A stretch of DNA of 56,979 nucleotides from Bacteroidota bacterium. GTDB lineage: Bacteria; Bacteroidota; Bacteroidia; B-17B0; Aurantibacillaceae. Both the position numbers and the translations under genes were made by a program. Positions 8,652 through 17,898 of the stretch are shown here, piece by piece (the stretch's first letter is position 1; the number at the start of each line of letters is the position of its first letter). The stretch spans positions 1 through 56,979 of the forward strand of contig JACDDR010000002.1 of the NCBI GenBank assembly GCA_013816895.1, given 5' to 3'. The notes beneath the pieces are model-generated. The model searched no databases. It was not told the origin of the DNA and was given only the letters and a program-made list of their open reading frames with translations.

Positions 8652-9917
8652 TTAGGTTTTTTGCTTTTTCTTTTTTGCAGCAGGGAAAAGAATATTATTT
8701 AATATAAGCCTGTAGCCGGGAGAATTCGGATGCAGCGACAAATCGGTGGGTGGCTCCTCTACCCTGTGTTCGTAATCTTCGGGATCGTGTCCTGAATAAA
8801 AGGTCCAGGTGCCTTTACCATGATCGCCATGAATATACCTGGCTTCGCCAAAGGCTTTCGCTTCGCCCAGGATCAAAACGTTTTTCTTGATATACTTTTT
8901 ATCAAAGGCCGCTGTTTGTCCCCAGAAGCCTTGTATGGTATTCGTATGATTCTGGCAAAGCATCGTTGGCACAGGATCCCACTTGGCAGAAAACTCGAAC
9001 AGCGTAAAAAGATCGGTCTTTTGTGTCATTCCAAAATTTCTTCGCGAACCATAAGTATCAATCGTTGAATATTCGTACTCCATCGGATTCATACTCAGTT
9101 TATAATTTTCAAACGCAAAGCCTTTCGAATAATCAAGTTTACTGTTTGCGTTTTTATCCATCGGATCATGATCGAACACCGACTCGCAAATGTCAATTCC
9201 CTCGGCGGCCAGTGCAATGTCATAGCTGTCAGTAGCGCTGCACATGGCAAACAGAAAGCCACCGTTAAACACAAAATCTTTTATTTTTTTGGCGCTGTGT
9301 AGTTTCATTAACGAAGTTTTAGTGAAGCCTAATTTTTTTGCCATAGCTTCATTGTCTTTTACTTCATTCTGATACCAGGCCGCGTAGTTAAACTGGGCGT
9401 AAAATTTTCCGTACTGCCCTGTAAAATCTTCGTGGTGCAGGTGAAGCCAATCGTAATCTTTTAATTTATCCAGAAATATTTCCTCATCGTATACAACATC
9501 ATAAGGAATTTCTGCATACTTAAGTACAAGCGTTACTGCATCATCCCAGGGCTGCTTGCCTTTTGGTGAGTATACAGCAATACGCGGGGCTTTTTCAAGT
9601 TTTATTGCATCCTGGTTTACCTCAGGATTTGCAATATCAGCAAGAATAGAATTTTTTTGAGCATCGGAAATGGTTTCATAACTGATGCCGCGAATCACAC
9701 ATTCATTAGAAACAGGCTTGGCATTTGGAATTAAAAAACTTCCGCCGCGGTAATTGGTGAGCCAGTGGATCTCCAGTTCTCCTTTTAAAGCCCAATAAGC
9801 CAGTCCATATGCCTTTAAGTGATTCTTCTGCGAGTCGTCCATTGGAATAAGGATAAACGAGGCAAAGCCTTTTACAACGGATAACAGGATTATTATTACA
9901 ACGAAAAGTCTTCTCAT
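8652..9917 (-). CDS. Conserved Bacteroidota secreted protein (often labelled 'asparagine synthetase B')
   Basis: The 421-residue product begins with a signal peptide (MRRLFVVIIILLSVVKGFAS) and belongs to a family conserved in Bacteroidota that databases often name asparagine synthetase B. I see no N-terminal Cys nucleophile or ATP-pyrophosphatase loop of that enzyme, so the name looks wrong. Features include RGGSFLIPN, an internal segment PRIAVYSPKGKQPWDDAV, HLHHEDFTGQ and FLFAMCSATDSYDIAL, which resemble a class I glutamine-amidotransferase-like or ThuA-like fold; that fold call is inference. I chose ATG at 9917 over GTG at 9929 because the signal peptide starts there. It is followed within 3 nt by the small membrane protein. 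Confidence 0.7.
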   Translation of the reverse strand: MRRLFVVIIILLSVVKGFASFILIPMDDSQKNHLKAYGLAYWALKGELEIHWLTNYRGGSFLIPNAKPVSNECVIRGISYETISDAQKNSILADIANPEVNQDAIKLEKAPRIAVYSPKGKQPWDDAVTLVLKYAEIPYDVVYDEEIFLDKLKDYDWLHLHHEDFTGQYGKFYAQFNYAAWYQNEVKDNEAMAKKLGFTKTSLMKLHSAKKIKDFVFNGGFLFAMCSATDSYDIALAAEGIDICESVFDHDPMDKNANSKLDYSKGFAFENYKLSMNPMEYEYSTIDTYGSRRNFGMTQKTDLFTLFEFSAKWDPVPTMLCQNHTNTIQGFWGQTAAFDKKYIKKNVLILGEAKAFGEARYIHGDHGKGTWTFYSGHDPEDYEHRVEEPPTDLSLHPNSPGYRLILNNILFPAAKKKKQKT

Positions 9918-9990
9918 TTTGCCTCTCACTAAATTACTAAATATTAGGGGTTATAAAGGACACTAAATTTGGGAAAAAAGGTTAAAAGAT

Positions 9991-10072
9991 AGCCACCAAT
10001 TAGACGAAATACACAAATAAAATTTTCACAAATAAGTACTCTTAATTGGTGCGATTCGTGAAATTAGTGGCT
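9991..10072. repeat. Imperfect long inverted repeat (AGCCAC..GTGGCT type)
   Basis: Arms at 9991-10018 and 10045-10072 begin AGCCACCAATT and end AAATTAGTGGCT. They agree at 21 of 28 positions when one is reverse-complemented. The element sits in the gap between the conserved secreted protein and the histidine kinase, both minus strand. It has no coding capacity and looks like a dispersed intergenic palindrome. Confidence 0.65.
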
Positions 10073-10093
10073 CTTGCTGTTAAAAACCGGGAA

Positions 10094-11608
10094 TCAAAAC
10101 CGTTTCATCTCAATCCTGAAGGTCGTTCCTTTGTTAGCTTCGCTCGCAAGGACATATATCTTTCCTTCGTGGTAATTTTCTATTATGCGCTTGCAGAGAC
10201 TTAGTCCCAGTCCCCACCCTCTTTTCTTGGTGGTATATCCAGGCTCGAAAACCGTTTTGAATTTCGATTTCGGTATGCCTTTTCCGGTGTCAGTAATATC
10301 AATATAAAGTGCTTCAGGAATATCTTTCAAAGTAACTGTAATCTCGCCTTTACCATCCATGGCATCTACGGAGTTTTTACAAAGGTTTTCAATTACCCAT
10401 TCGAATAAGGGTACGCACACGTGAACCTGCAAGTTTTCGTCGGGTAGCTGCAAATGATACTTCACGTTTTTTGATGTCCGGTTCTTTAAATATTCAAGCG
10501 CGTTTACCAAAATTGGGTTTACGTTTTCACTGGTTAACACTGGCTGCGAGCCAATCTTGCTGAAGCGATCGGTAATGGTGTCCAACCGTTTTACATCCCG
10601 TTGCATTTCGTTCACAATGGTTTCATCAACTCCCAGGCCCCGAAGATGCTCATTCCAGGCCATCAGTGAAGAGAGCGGAGTGCCCAGCTGATGCGCGGTT
10701 TCTTTGCTAAGGCCCACCCAAACCTGATCCTGTTCGGCTTTACGCGCCGTGCTGAATAAAACGTAAGCAATGAGAAGGAATAATCCAATCACACCGAATT
10801 GCACATAAGGGTACAATTTCAGTTTGGTTAATATATCGGCTTCAGCATAAAAAATATAATTCACATCGCCTTCACGCAGCATTACCGGAATAGGTTCATT
10901 CTGTCCGGCCAGGTCGGCCAGCTTAGCCTTTAATTTTTCCGGTGTATTTATTTCAGCGGAATCAATGCGTGCGTTTACTTCAAGTACTTTTGTTTTGGTG
11001 GAGTCTGTATATATTACCGGCACAGCGGCAGTGTTTACTGCCACTTCATCAATAAACGATTTTGTTAAACTGTCGAATACCAGCTGGATATCAGTGAATA
11101 CCCGACTGTCCTTATGATAGAGTCGTTGTTTTATTCCCTTGTACACTTCTACTTCCAAAGCAGGATACAAAGCCTTCATGATATTAAGCTGCTCTCTAAT
11201 GTATGTTGTGTCTTTTTCTTTCAGTGAATCCAGGTTTCTTGTCGCGGTAGATTTTGTGATCTGGTCTTTTTCGTTAGTGAGGATAACCGGTACCGTTGTG
11301 TTATCCTGAAGAACTTTTAAAACAAAAGTCGGATCTTTAAGATCGCCGCTTAACTGTCTTGTAGCTTCGGCGTATAATTCCGCTTTTTTTCGTTCCTCGG
11401 CTTTTATTTTTTCAAATAATTCGTTGGTAAATTTTACCAGCTTTGCTTTCCGTTGCACTGCCTTAGCCCACAAGCGCACCTTTTGTTTTTCATCATCACG
11501 GATCTTTTTTACCAGACTATTGGTATACCATAGCGAAGCCAGCACAATGAGAAAGGCAATAGCGGCCAGTACTAATTTCCAGTGTTGTTTTTTGGTATAG
11601 ATGTTCAC
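10094..11608 (-). CDS. Membrane sensor histidine kinase
   Basis: The 504-residue protein has a short cytosolic start, membrane helix 1 (about 12-33, LVLAAIAFLIVLASLWY), a charged coiled-coil and periplasmic region of ~230 residues, and membrane helix 2 (FGVIGLFLLIAYVLF). The kinase core follows: H-box ETAHQLGTPLSSL with the phospho-acceptor His, N-box ENLCKNSVDAMDG, G1 box DTGKGIP and G2 box GWGLGLSLCKRI. The ligand is unknown and no response regulator gene is adjacent, so the partner must be elsewhere. I chose GTG at 11608 because a perfect-fit -7 box lies just upstream and the longer frame would begin inside it. Confidence 0.9.
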   Translation of the reverse strand: MNIYTKKQHWKLVLAAIAFLIVLASLWYTNSLVKKIRDDEKQKVRLWAKAVQRKAKLVKFTNELFEKIKAEERKKAELYAEATRQLSGDLKDPTFVLKVLQDNTTVPVILTNEKDQITKSTATRNLDSLKEKDTTYIREQLNIMKALYPALEVEVYKGIKQRLYHKDSRVFTDIQLVFDSLTKSFIDEVAVNTAAVPVIYTDSTKTKVLEVNARIDSAEINTPEKLKAKLADLAGQNEPIPVMLREGDVNYIFYAEADILTKLKLYPYVQFGVIGLFLLIAYVLFSTARKAEQDQVWVGLSKETAHQLGTPLSSLMAWNEHLRGLGVDETIVNEMQRDVKRLDTITDRFSKIGSQPVLTSENVNPILVNALEYLKNRTSKNVKYHLQLPDENLQVHVCVPLFEWVIENLCKNSVDAMDGKGEITVTLKDIPEALYIDITDTGKGIPKSKFKTVFEPGYTTKKRGWGLGLSLCKRIIENYHEGKIYVLASEANKGTTFRIEMKRF

Positions 11609-11612
11609 GTTA

Positions 11613-11620
11613 TAAAGATA
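11613..11620 (-). promoter_or_regulatory. -7 promoter element of the histidine kinase
   Basis: On the minus strand TATCTTTA (one mismatch to TAnnTTTG) ends 4 nt before a GTG start at 11608. The transcript would be leaderless and begin at or next to the GTG. Confidence 0.5.
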
Positions 11621-11648
11621 GAAATATTGAAGATATCCGTCTGTTTTA

Positions 11649-11801
11649 GCCACAGATTTCGCTGACCCGACAGATAATTTAATTTAAACTTTATGTGCTC
11701 TGTGTTAATCTGACCCTTTCACACTGCCGCAGATTTCGCTGATTCCACAGATAGGGCTAAATTAAAATCTCATCTCTGCGTTAATCTGTGTGATCTGTGG
11801 C
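11649..11801. repeat. Two tandem CACAGATT-type intergenic repeat units
   Basis: Unit 1 (11649-11712) runs from GCCACAGATTTCGCTGA to GTGTTAATCTGA. Unit 2 (11726-11801) runs from GCCGCAGATTTCGCTGA to GCGTTAATCTGTG and ends GATCTGTGGC. Each unit is itself a loose palindrome (CACAGAT against ATCTGTG) with an AT-rich TAATTTAA-like core. They fill the space between the AsmA-like gene and the histidine kinase. They look like dispersed non-coding repeats of the kind scattered in Bacteroidota genomes. Confidence 0.7.
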
Positions 11802-11814
11802 AAACTACCGTGAC

Positions 11815-14409
11815 TCAGAAATCATCATCGTCATCCTTTTTCTTTTTTAACTCTAACGCCTTTTTCGTTGAATTATTGTTCTGCTTTTCAAGCTCGAACT
11901 TCTGGTCCGCTTTGTTGCCAGGCTTTTGAGTAAGAGTGTCTTTCTTAAACGCACCAAATTCTTCTTTTAATAATTTTTTCAGGTTTTGTTTTTCCTGCTT
12001 TAGGTCTTCTTTAACTTTTTGCTTTAATCCTTTGCGGTCGTACTTAATAACGGGGTTGTCGATATTACCGGTCATGAGGATAAATGCGCTGCGACGATTG
12101 TCCGGATCATTTTCAACGGGACCAAATTCATTATCAGCTTTCCTCTTTTTTGAAAGGAGTTCGCTTATTAATAAACGGATGTGATAATCCACATCATTAT
12201 TAAATGAATGAGTTCCGTTAAAATCCAGATTCAGGACAGAATTTTTAATTGTGGTTTGAGGAATATAGATGATGCTTTTCTTAATTTCAATATTACTGCT
12301 TAGTGTAGAAAATTTAATACGTTTAAGTTCCTGCAGTTCAACAAAACGCGCAAGGCTTTCCAGCGGCTTGAAATCAATCAGTTCGCCGCGTTCGATCGTA
12401 AAATCCGCTGTGGCTTCAATTGAATTCAAAACTGGCTGAAGCTTTTTATCCCAGTTTCCAGAAAAATCAATAGCAGCAGTAATTAAACCATTAATGTTTT
12501 TGTCTAGCAAAGTAGTCTGACCGAAATTATTTAACTGGATAAACATTTTCTTTACATTCATTTTTGTCAAGCCTGCTTCCATGGTAACTTCCAGTTCTTT
12601 GCCGGAAGCGTCGGCATAAGCATTTATCACAGCCTCGCCCTCCATTGTTTCCAGTTTCATATCACTCACCATCGCTTTTTGTTTCTTCAATTCAAAATTG
12701 CCTTTGATGTTTGAAGCTTCGAACTTTCCAAAGCTGAAATGCGCAATAGACGCGTCGAGTAAAAGGTTAACGTTTGCGGGGATGTTAAATTCTGAATTTT
12801 CTCCGGCGGAGTTCCCACCTTTAAAAATAAAGTCTTCCATCTTTAAATTCTTACTCTCCAGAACTCCTTTGATCACGAGCGGCGCTTTATTGTCGAGAAG
12901 ATAATTAAACATACCCGGAATTTCCCCTTCAAGATTTATTTCCGACGAACCTTTAATCAGTTTAAAATCATTTACCCGGATATCACGCTGATGCGCGGTT
13001 ATTTTACAGGATTCTACCCCGACATCATGCTCATCACCCTTAAAACGGGCTTTTAATTTTTGAACCTCCAGGATAATATCAAGCGTCATTTTTTCGGAAA
13101 AAGCATTTTCTTTCATGTCTTTCAGGAGACCTTTAACACTGCCTTCGAATTTTAAATTCCCTTCCAGCTTTTCGAGGGTATCAACCGGCCAGAACGAATT
13201 GAGATTCTGTAAGTCGAATGCCCCACCAGCTGTAACCTCCACGAAGGGCTCCTTAAAATTTTCAAGATAAAACTTTCCTGATATTTTATCATTGTTTAAG
13301 GTGGCAGTAAAATCATCCAGCCTTATAAACGACCGCGATTCATTTATCAAAAGTTCTCCGCCAATTATAACGTTAGTAAGTTTTGTATTTTTTGGAGTGT
13401 ATTCTATGGTTGCCTTTTTTACTCCGAAATTAGTTTTTAGCGCAAGGGCTTTACCCGCATTATAACTGCAATTGCCATTTACAAAAAACTCACCGCTGCT
13501 TTTATAATCTCCGATTCTGGACTTATACGTTTCCGGCAAAAGCGACAACACAGCTTCAATGTCCAGATTTTTTGCCTTGTAGTCAAGGTGCAAATTTTCC
13601 AGGCTATCTTTATAAAAAAACGTTCCTGTAAGACCGAACACCATTTCGTTAAGAGAGATGTCTGTTTTTTTGAGTGTATACCGGTCGCCGGCAACGTCAA
13701 GTTCTACATCCAGGTTTAATTTTTTACTCTTAAAGAAAGATGTCTTACCCGACGTAACAGCGTGTATGTTTATTTTTCCCTCCGCTTTCATAGCGTAATT
13801 CATTTCAGAAAAATCTCCTTTGAAAGTAAGATCGCTGATTGCGAATTCGGCCTTTATTTTCTCTTTCCTGTTTTTAAAATTAACGCTAACGTTTTTCAAA
13901 CTTATATCTTCCAGTTTAAAACTAAGACTGTCGCTGGCTTTATCGCTGCTCACCCCCTTTGTTTTCCACACTTCATAATTGGCAACACCGGATTTACTGA
14001 TTTCCGGGAAACACTTCGCATTGACTAACTTTACCTGTTTGATGTCGTATTTTTTATTAAAAATATCTTTAAGGCTAAACTCAAGAGAAAGGCTTTCCGC
14101 GAAGATCAGGGTGTCTTTATCCTTTATTTTGGATGTTTCCATGGCCAGCAGGTTTTTAAATTCAATGGCGCATTTTGGAAAACTTGAAATAAATGTGAGA
14201 TCTATGTTTTTTGGATCAATGCGAACTTCTGTGGCCAAATGTTTATTCAATTCTTTGATGATAACCCCTTTTACCTCGTCCTCATAAATAAACACCAGCG
14301 AGATGCCGGCAATGATCAATAGCAGAAAAGAAATGCAAGCCCATAAAAAAAATTTAAATATCTTTTTATAAGCCGGTGTTTTTTTAACTATAGATGTTCC
14401 GTTTTCCAA
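11815..14409 (-). CDS. AsmA-like outer-envelope biogenesis protein
   Basis: The 864-residue protein has one N-terminal membrane helix (about 18-40, FFLWACISFLLLIIAGISLVF) and a very long periplasmic beta-rich body. It matches the AsmA/YhdP-type repeating beta-groove proteins implicated in lipid transport between membranes. The N-terminal DEVKGVIIKELNKHLATEV segment and the C-terminal stretch around TTIKNSVLNLDFNGTHSFNN are typical of AsmA-like proteins in this phylum. The C terminus is a low-complexity Lys/Asp tail ending KKKKDDDDDF. It is a single gene bounded by repeats downstream. Family is confident; exact cargo is unknown. Confidence 0.83.
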   Translation of the reverse strand: MENGTSIVKKTPAYKKIFKFFLWACISFLLLIIAGISLVFIYEDEVKGVIIKELNKHLATEVRIDPKNIDLTFISSFPKCAIEFKNLLAMETSKIKDKDTLIFAESLSLEFSLKDIFNKKYDIKQVKLVNAKCFPEISKSGVANYEVWKTKGVSSDKASDSLSFKLEDISLKNVSVNFKNRKEKIKAEFAISDLTFKGDFSEMNYAMKAEGKINIHAVTSGKTSFFKSKKLNLDVELDVAGDRYTLKKTDISLNEMVFGLTGTFFYKDSLENLHLDYKAKNLDIEAVLSLLPETYKSRIGDYKSSGEFFVNGNCSYNAGKALALKTNFGVKKATIEYTPKNTKLTNVIIGGELLINESRSFIRLDDFTATLNNDKISGKFYLENFKEPFVEVTAGGAFDLQNLNSFWPVDTLEKLEGNLKFEGSVKGLLKDMKENAFSEKMTLDIILEVQKLKARFKGDEHDVGVESCKITAHQRDIRVNDFKLIKGSSEINLEGEIPGMFNYLLDNKAPLVIKGVLESKNLKMEDFIFKGGNSAGENSEFNIPANVNLLLDASIAHFSFGKFEASNIKGNFELKKQKAMVSDMKLETMEGEAVINAYADASGKELEVTMEAGLTKMNVKKMFIQLNNFGQTTLLDKNINGLITAAIDFSGNWDKKLQPVLNSIEATADFTIERGELIDFKPLESLARFVELQELKRIKFSTLSSNIEIKKSIIYIPQTTIKNSVLNLDFNGTHSFNNDVDYHIRLLISELLSKKRKADNEFGPVENDPDNRRSAFILMTGNIDNPVIKYDRKGLKQKVKEDLKQEKQNLKKLLKEEFGAFKKDTLTQKPGNKADQKFELEKQNNNSTKKALELKKKKDDDDDF

Positions 14410-14520
14410 ATCCTTTAAAGATTAAAAAAATAAGAACGCGCGGTTCAGGGAAAAGATACAGAGTATAAACAGACGTGTATTAATAAACTGTGTTTAAAAG
14501 GCCTTTGAGAAAGGATAAGC

Positions 14521-16140
14521 CTAATTTACAAGAACTTTTATTGCGGGAGTTTGAGGATAGTTCTCGCACTTTAATAAATACATACCGCTTTGCAGTTCCC
14601 TTTTAGAGATGGAGACTGTATGATTTTCTTCCAATTTGATCTTGCGGACGAGCCTGCCAGTGAGGTCATATAAATTCAGAACAGCGTTACTAAAGGAAGA
14701 GTTAAAGCTTACAATAAGACTTTCTTCGTTTTGAGTATAATAAATATCCGACGCCTTATTCATCAAATTAACGGAAATAATTTTGTGGGTTTTAAAACGG
14801 CCGTCGTTATCAATATCCTTTAAACGGTAATAATTTATACCTTTTAAAGGAGATTCATCTATTAACTGATATGAAAAATTGTCGCTTCCGCTTTTCGCAG
14901 GCGATACCGAACCAATTTTGATCCAGTTAACCGCGTCTGTGCTTCTTTCAATAATGTATTCCACGGTGTTAGTTTCCGATGCCACCTCCCACTTTAAACG
15001 AACACCCTCTGCAACTTCTTCCCCTAAAAAATCAGTGAGCTCGATTGGAAGTATTGCAAATCCCGAACAGCTCCCGTTACTCACATACGTTTCGGCGCCA
15101 GAAGGGTTAAAAGCAACCACATCTCCATCGTTTCCGACTCCGTTGCTTGGCGTAAATGAACGCTCTACCGAACAGCCGGTATTTCTGTTTCGGATAGTTG
15201 TAAACCTCAATGCCGTGGAAGCGTTGGAGTATCTACCTGTACAATTAGTAGTATTACTTACAAATACACAGTAATAATTCCCTCCACTGCTGCATAAAGT
15301 TCCAAAATTAATTGTGGCAGAAGGTGGATTACCCATAAACACTATAACCCTTCCATTGGCCGGAATAAGATTACCCGGCGGTGAAAGAAAAAATCCGGTA
15401 CAACCCGCTACGGCATTTAAGGAGGCCACATATGCTGCATTGGTGGTAAAAAATTCGTCACAGGGATTTACGGCGCTTCCGCAGAATGTGGTGCCCTCTG
15501 GCCCGGCACCCACTCCGGGTACGGTAATTTCCAGGTCGGATAAATTCATTGCTGTGCTGCCATTCTGAAAAGTAAGGAATTCGTCGGTGCCTTCGCAGGT
15601 ATTGGCATTACAACTGTTATAAGTAATGCTGGTAAACCATAAAAAACTATTAGTGGTACACGTACCAGATTTGTTAAGGATAGTAAAGTCATCAATAGCA
15701 ACGTTTACAGTAGATTTCGTATAAGTGATTCTAAGCCGTGTAGCTGTTGTTGGGAAAGTGGCTTCATACATTCTTGCCGTAGTATTAAATGTAAAGGTTG
15801 CTGGGGTGCAGCTATTCCAGGAACCATTAAAAAATTCTACTGAAAGCAGATCAGAAGTTGTCGGGGTTCCACTGGTAGATTGAGCCCAAAAAGATATTGC
15901 ATTTGATGTTCCGGCAACGAATGTGGCGCTGGTAATTTGATCAGAAGTCGCATCCATTATAACACTTGGTTGTGTTTTACCATAATTGCTATTACTGTTC
16001 AATGTGGCAGTTATAGAAGTAAAGATCCATCCCGCAGGTGGAGTAGTTCCGCCATTGAATTCTTCTTCCACTACAACAGCTTGTGCTTTCACAAGTTGTA
16101 CTGTTAAAATAAAAACAAATATTAGGAAGGCCTTTTTCAC
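14521..16140 (-). CDS. T9SS-secreted multi-domain protein, function unknown
   Basis: The 539-residue protein has a signal peptide (residues 1-19, VQLVKAQA). Residues ~22-155 form a jelly-roll-like domain (EEFNGGTTPPAGWIF, then AIDDFTIL), as in choice-of-anchor J proteins. A Cys-rich middle (~160-365, with SCNANTCEGTDEFLTFQN) resembles a lamin-tail-type domain. A fibronectin-like segment follows (LPIELTDFLGEEV through GINYYRLKDIDNDG), standard just before T9SS sorting domains. The end ALNLYDLTGRLVRKI through SGMYLLKCEN is a type A sorting domain. It is probably a cell-surface or released adhesive or structural protein. Confidence 0.75.
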   Translation of the reverse strand: MKKAFLIFVFILTVQLVKAQAVVVEEEFNGGTTPPAGWIFTSITATLNSNSNYGKTQPSVIMDATSDQITSATFVAGTSNAISFWAQSTSGTPTTSDLLSVEFFNGSWNSCTPATFTFNTTARMYEATFPTTATRLRITYTKSTVNVAIDDFTILNKSGTCTTNSFLWFTSITYNSCNANTCEGTDEFLTFQNGSTAMNLSDLEITVPGVGAGPEGTTFCGSAVNPCDEFFTTNAAYVASLNAVAGCTGFFLSPPGNLIPANGRVIVFMGNPPSATINFGTLCSSGGNYYCVFVSNTTNCTGRYSNASTALRFTTIRNRNTGCSVERSFTPSNGVGNDGDVVAFNPSGAETYVSNGSCSGFAILPIELTDFLGEEVAEGVRLKWEVASETNTVEYIIERSTDAVNWIKIGSVSPAKSGSDNFSYQLIDESPLKGINYYRLKDIDNDGRFKTHKIISVNLMNKASDIYYTQNEESLIVSFNSSFSNAVLNLYDLTGRLVRKIKLEENHTVSISKRELQSGMYLLKCENYPQTPAIKVLVN

Positions 16141-16355
16141 AACTCTTTTGATATTACCAAGCGGTTAAGAAATTTTTTACCATGAGGAAAGGATGGCAAA
16201 ATTCTTTAGGCGTTCGCTTTAAGCGTAGTAAATATAGTGAAATTCCCAATTCCCTTAAGAATATAATCTCAATAAATCTTTAAATTTTTGCCGAGTAATG
16301 TGCGCATGCCGTCGAATATTGAAGTCTTTTAACAACTGAGCGTTCCGATTTTCGT

Positions 16356-16363
16356 TATCTTTA
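16356..16363 (+). promoter_or_regulatory. -7 promoter element of the thioredoxin-like operon
   Basis: TATCTTTA (one mismatch to TAnnTTTG) ends 20 nt before the ATG at 16384. Nothing else in the 243-nt gap 16141-16383 looks functional. Confidence 0.4.
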
Positions 16364-16383
16364 AATATTATCAATTTGAACAT

Positions 16384-17192
<809 letters not shown>

Positions 17193-17287
17193 AATTCTTA
17201 TTCATTTATTTCAGGTTTACCGGAGTTTATTTATTGTAAATTCGACGCTGAATTGTATCCAAAATAGGTTGTAAATTCACAAAGCGT

Positions 17288-17884
17288 ATGTTTGGATTAT
17301 TTGGAAATAAAAAGAAAAAAGCAAAGACGTCTTCACGAATCGGGATGACGCGAAACACTGCGTTCAACGAGCTTGTGACAGAGCTATCGCAACAATCTGG
17401 TTCCCGTTATGTGTTTTATTTTTTTGAAGAATCGCGCTTACATTTAAAACACCAGCTTGAAAAAGAAAACATAAGCATTCACGGGACTTCAGGAAGCTCA
17501 GAAGGCGTGTATCTTTTAAATGCGCGGAAACAAAATCTCACCGTCCTTCCCCTTTCGGCTATTTCCAAAGTTTACTGTATCGATCACTTTCCGTTATATT
17601 CAGTCTTTGAAGCCTTTGCTGCTTCTCTATACGAGGCAAACCCTTCACAAACACTAATCGTTTATGGCGGGCTCGACGAACCTATTTTTAATGTGTTTGG
17701 AGGCAATCGCATTAAGGACCTGATGGTAAAAATGGGAATGCAGGAAACTGAAATGATCGAGCATTCCATGATAAGCAAAGCCATTGAGAACGCGCAGGAA
17801 AAAATTGAAAAAAAGGTGGTTCTGGAAACATCTGCACAAAGTTCTGCTGAATGGTTTAAACAAAATCTGCCTCAGGTTCTATAA
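17288..17884 (+). CDS. Small protein resembling the end of SecA NBD2 (free-standing)
   Basis: The 198-residue cytosolic protein has no signal peptide. Its residues ~130-175 read like the end of the SecA motor domain NBD2: EPIFNVFGGNRI, LMVKMGM, then IEHSMISKAIENAQEKIE, against the SecA pattern FGSDRI..LMDRLGM..EGE.IEH.MI.KAIENAQKKVE. The upstream part (RYVFYFFEESRLHLKHQLEKE) could be the beginning of an NBD2-like RecA fold. The Walker motifs, DEAD box and the usual arginine-finger segment GRQGDPG are absent, so it should not be an ATPase by itself. The 14-nt spacing to hutU suggests one transcript. The motif match is seen; the role (SecA-derived regulator, partner or fossil) is inference. Confidence 0.65.
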   Translation: MFGLFGNKKKKAKTSSRIGMTRNTAFNELVTELSQQSGSRYVFYFFEESRLHLKHQLEKENISIHGTSGSSEGVYLLNARKQNLTVLPLSAISKVYCIDHFPLYSVFEAFAASLYEANPSQTLIVYGGLDEPIFNVFGGNRIKDLMVKMGMQETEMIEHSMISKAIENAQEKIEKKVVLETSAQSSAEWFKQNLPQVL

Positions 17885-17898
17885 AAAATTACATTATC

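Noticed and set aside
8652..9917. True asparagine synthetase B
   Set aside because: No N-terminal Cys nucleophile and no SGGxDS ATP-pyrophosphatase motif; it has a signal peptide.
11815..14409. Large frames on the opposite strand of the AsmA-like gene and other long genes
   Set aside because: These are antisense shadows without recognisable domains or start context.
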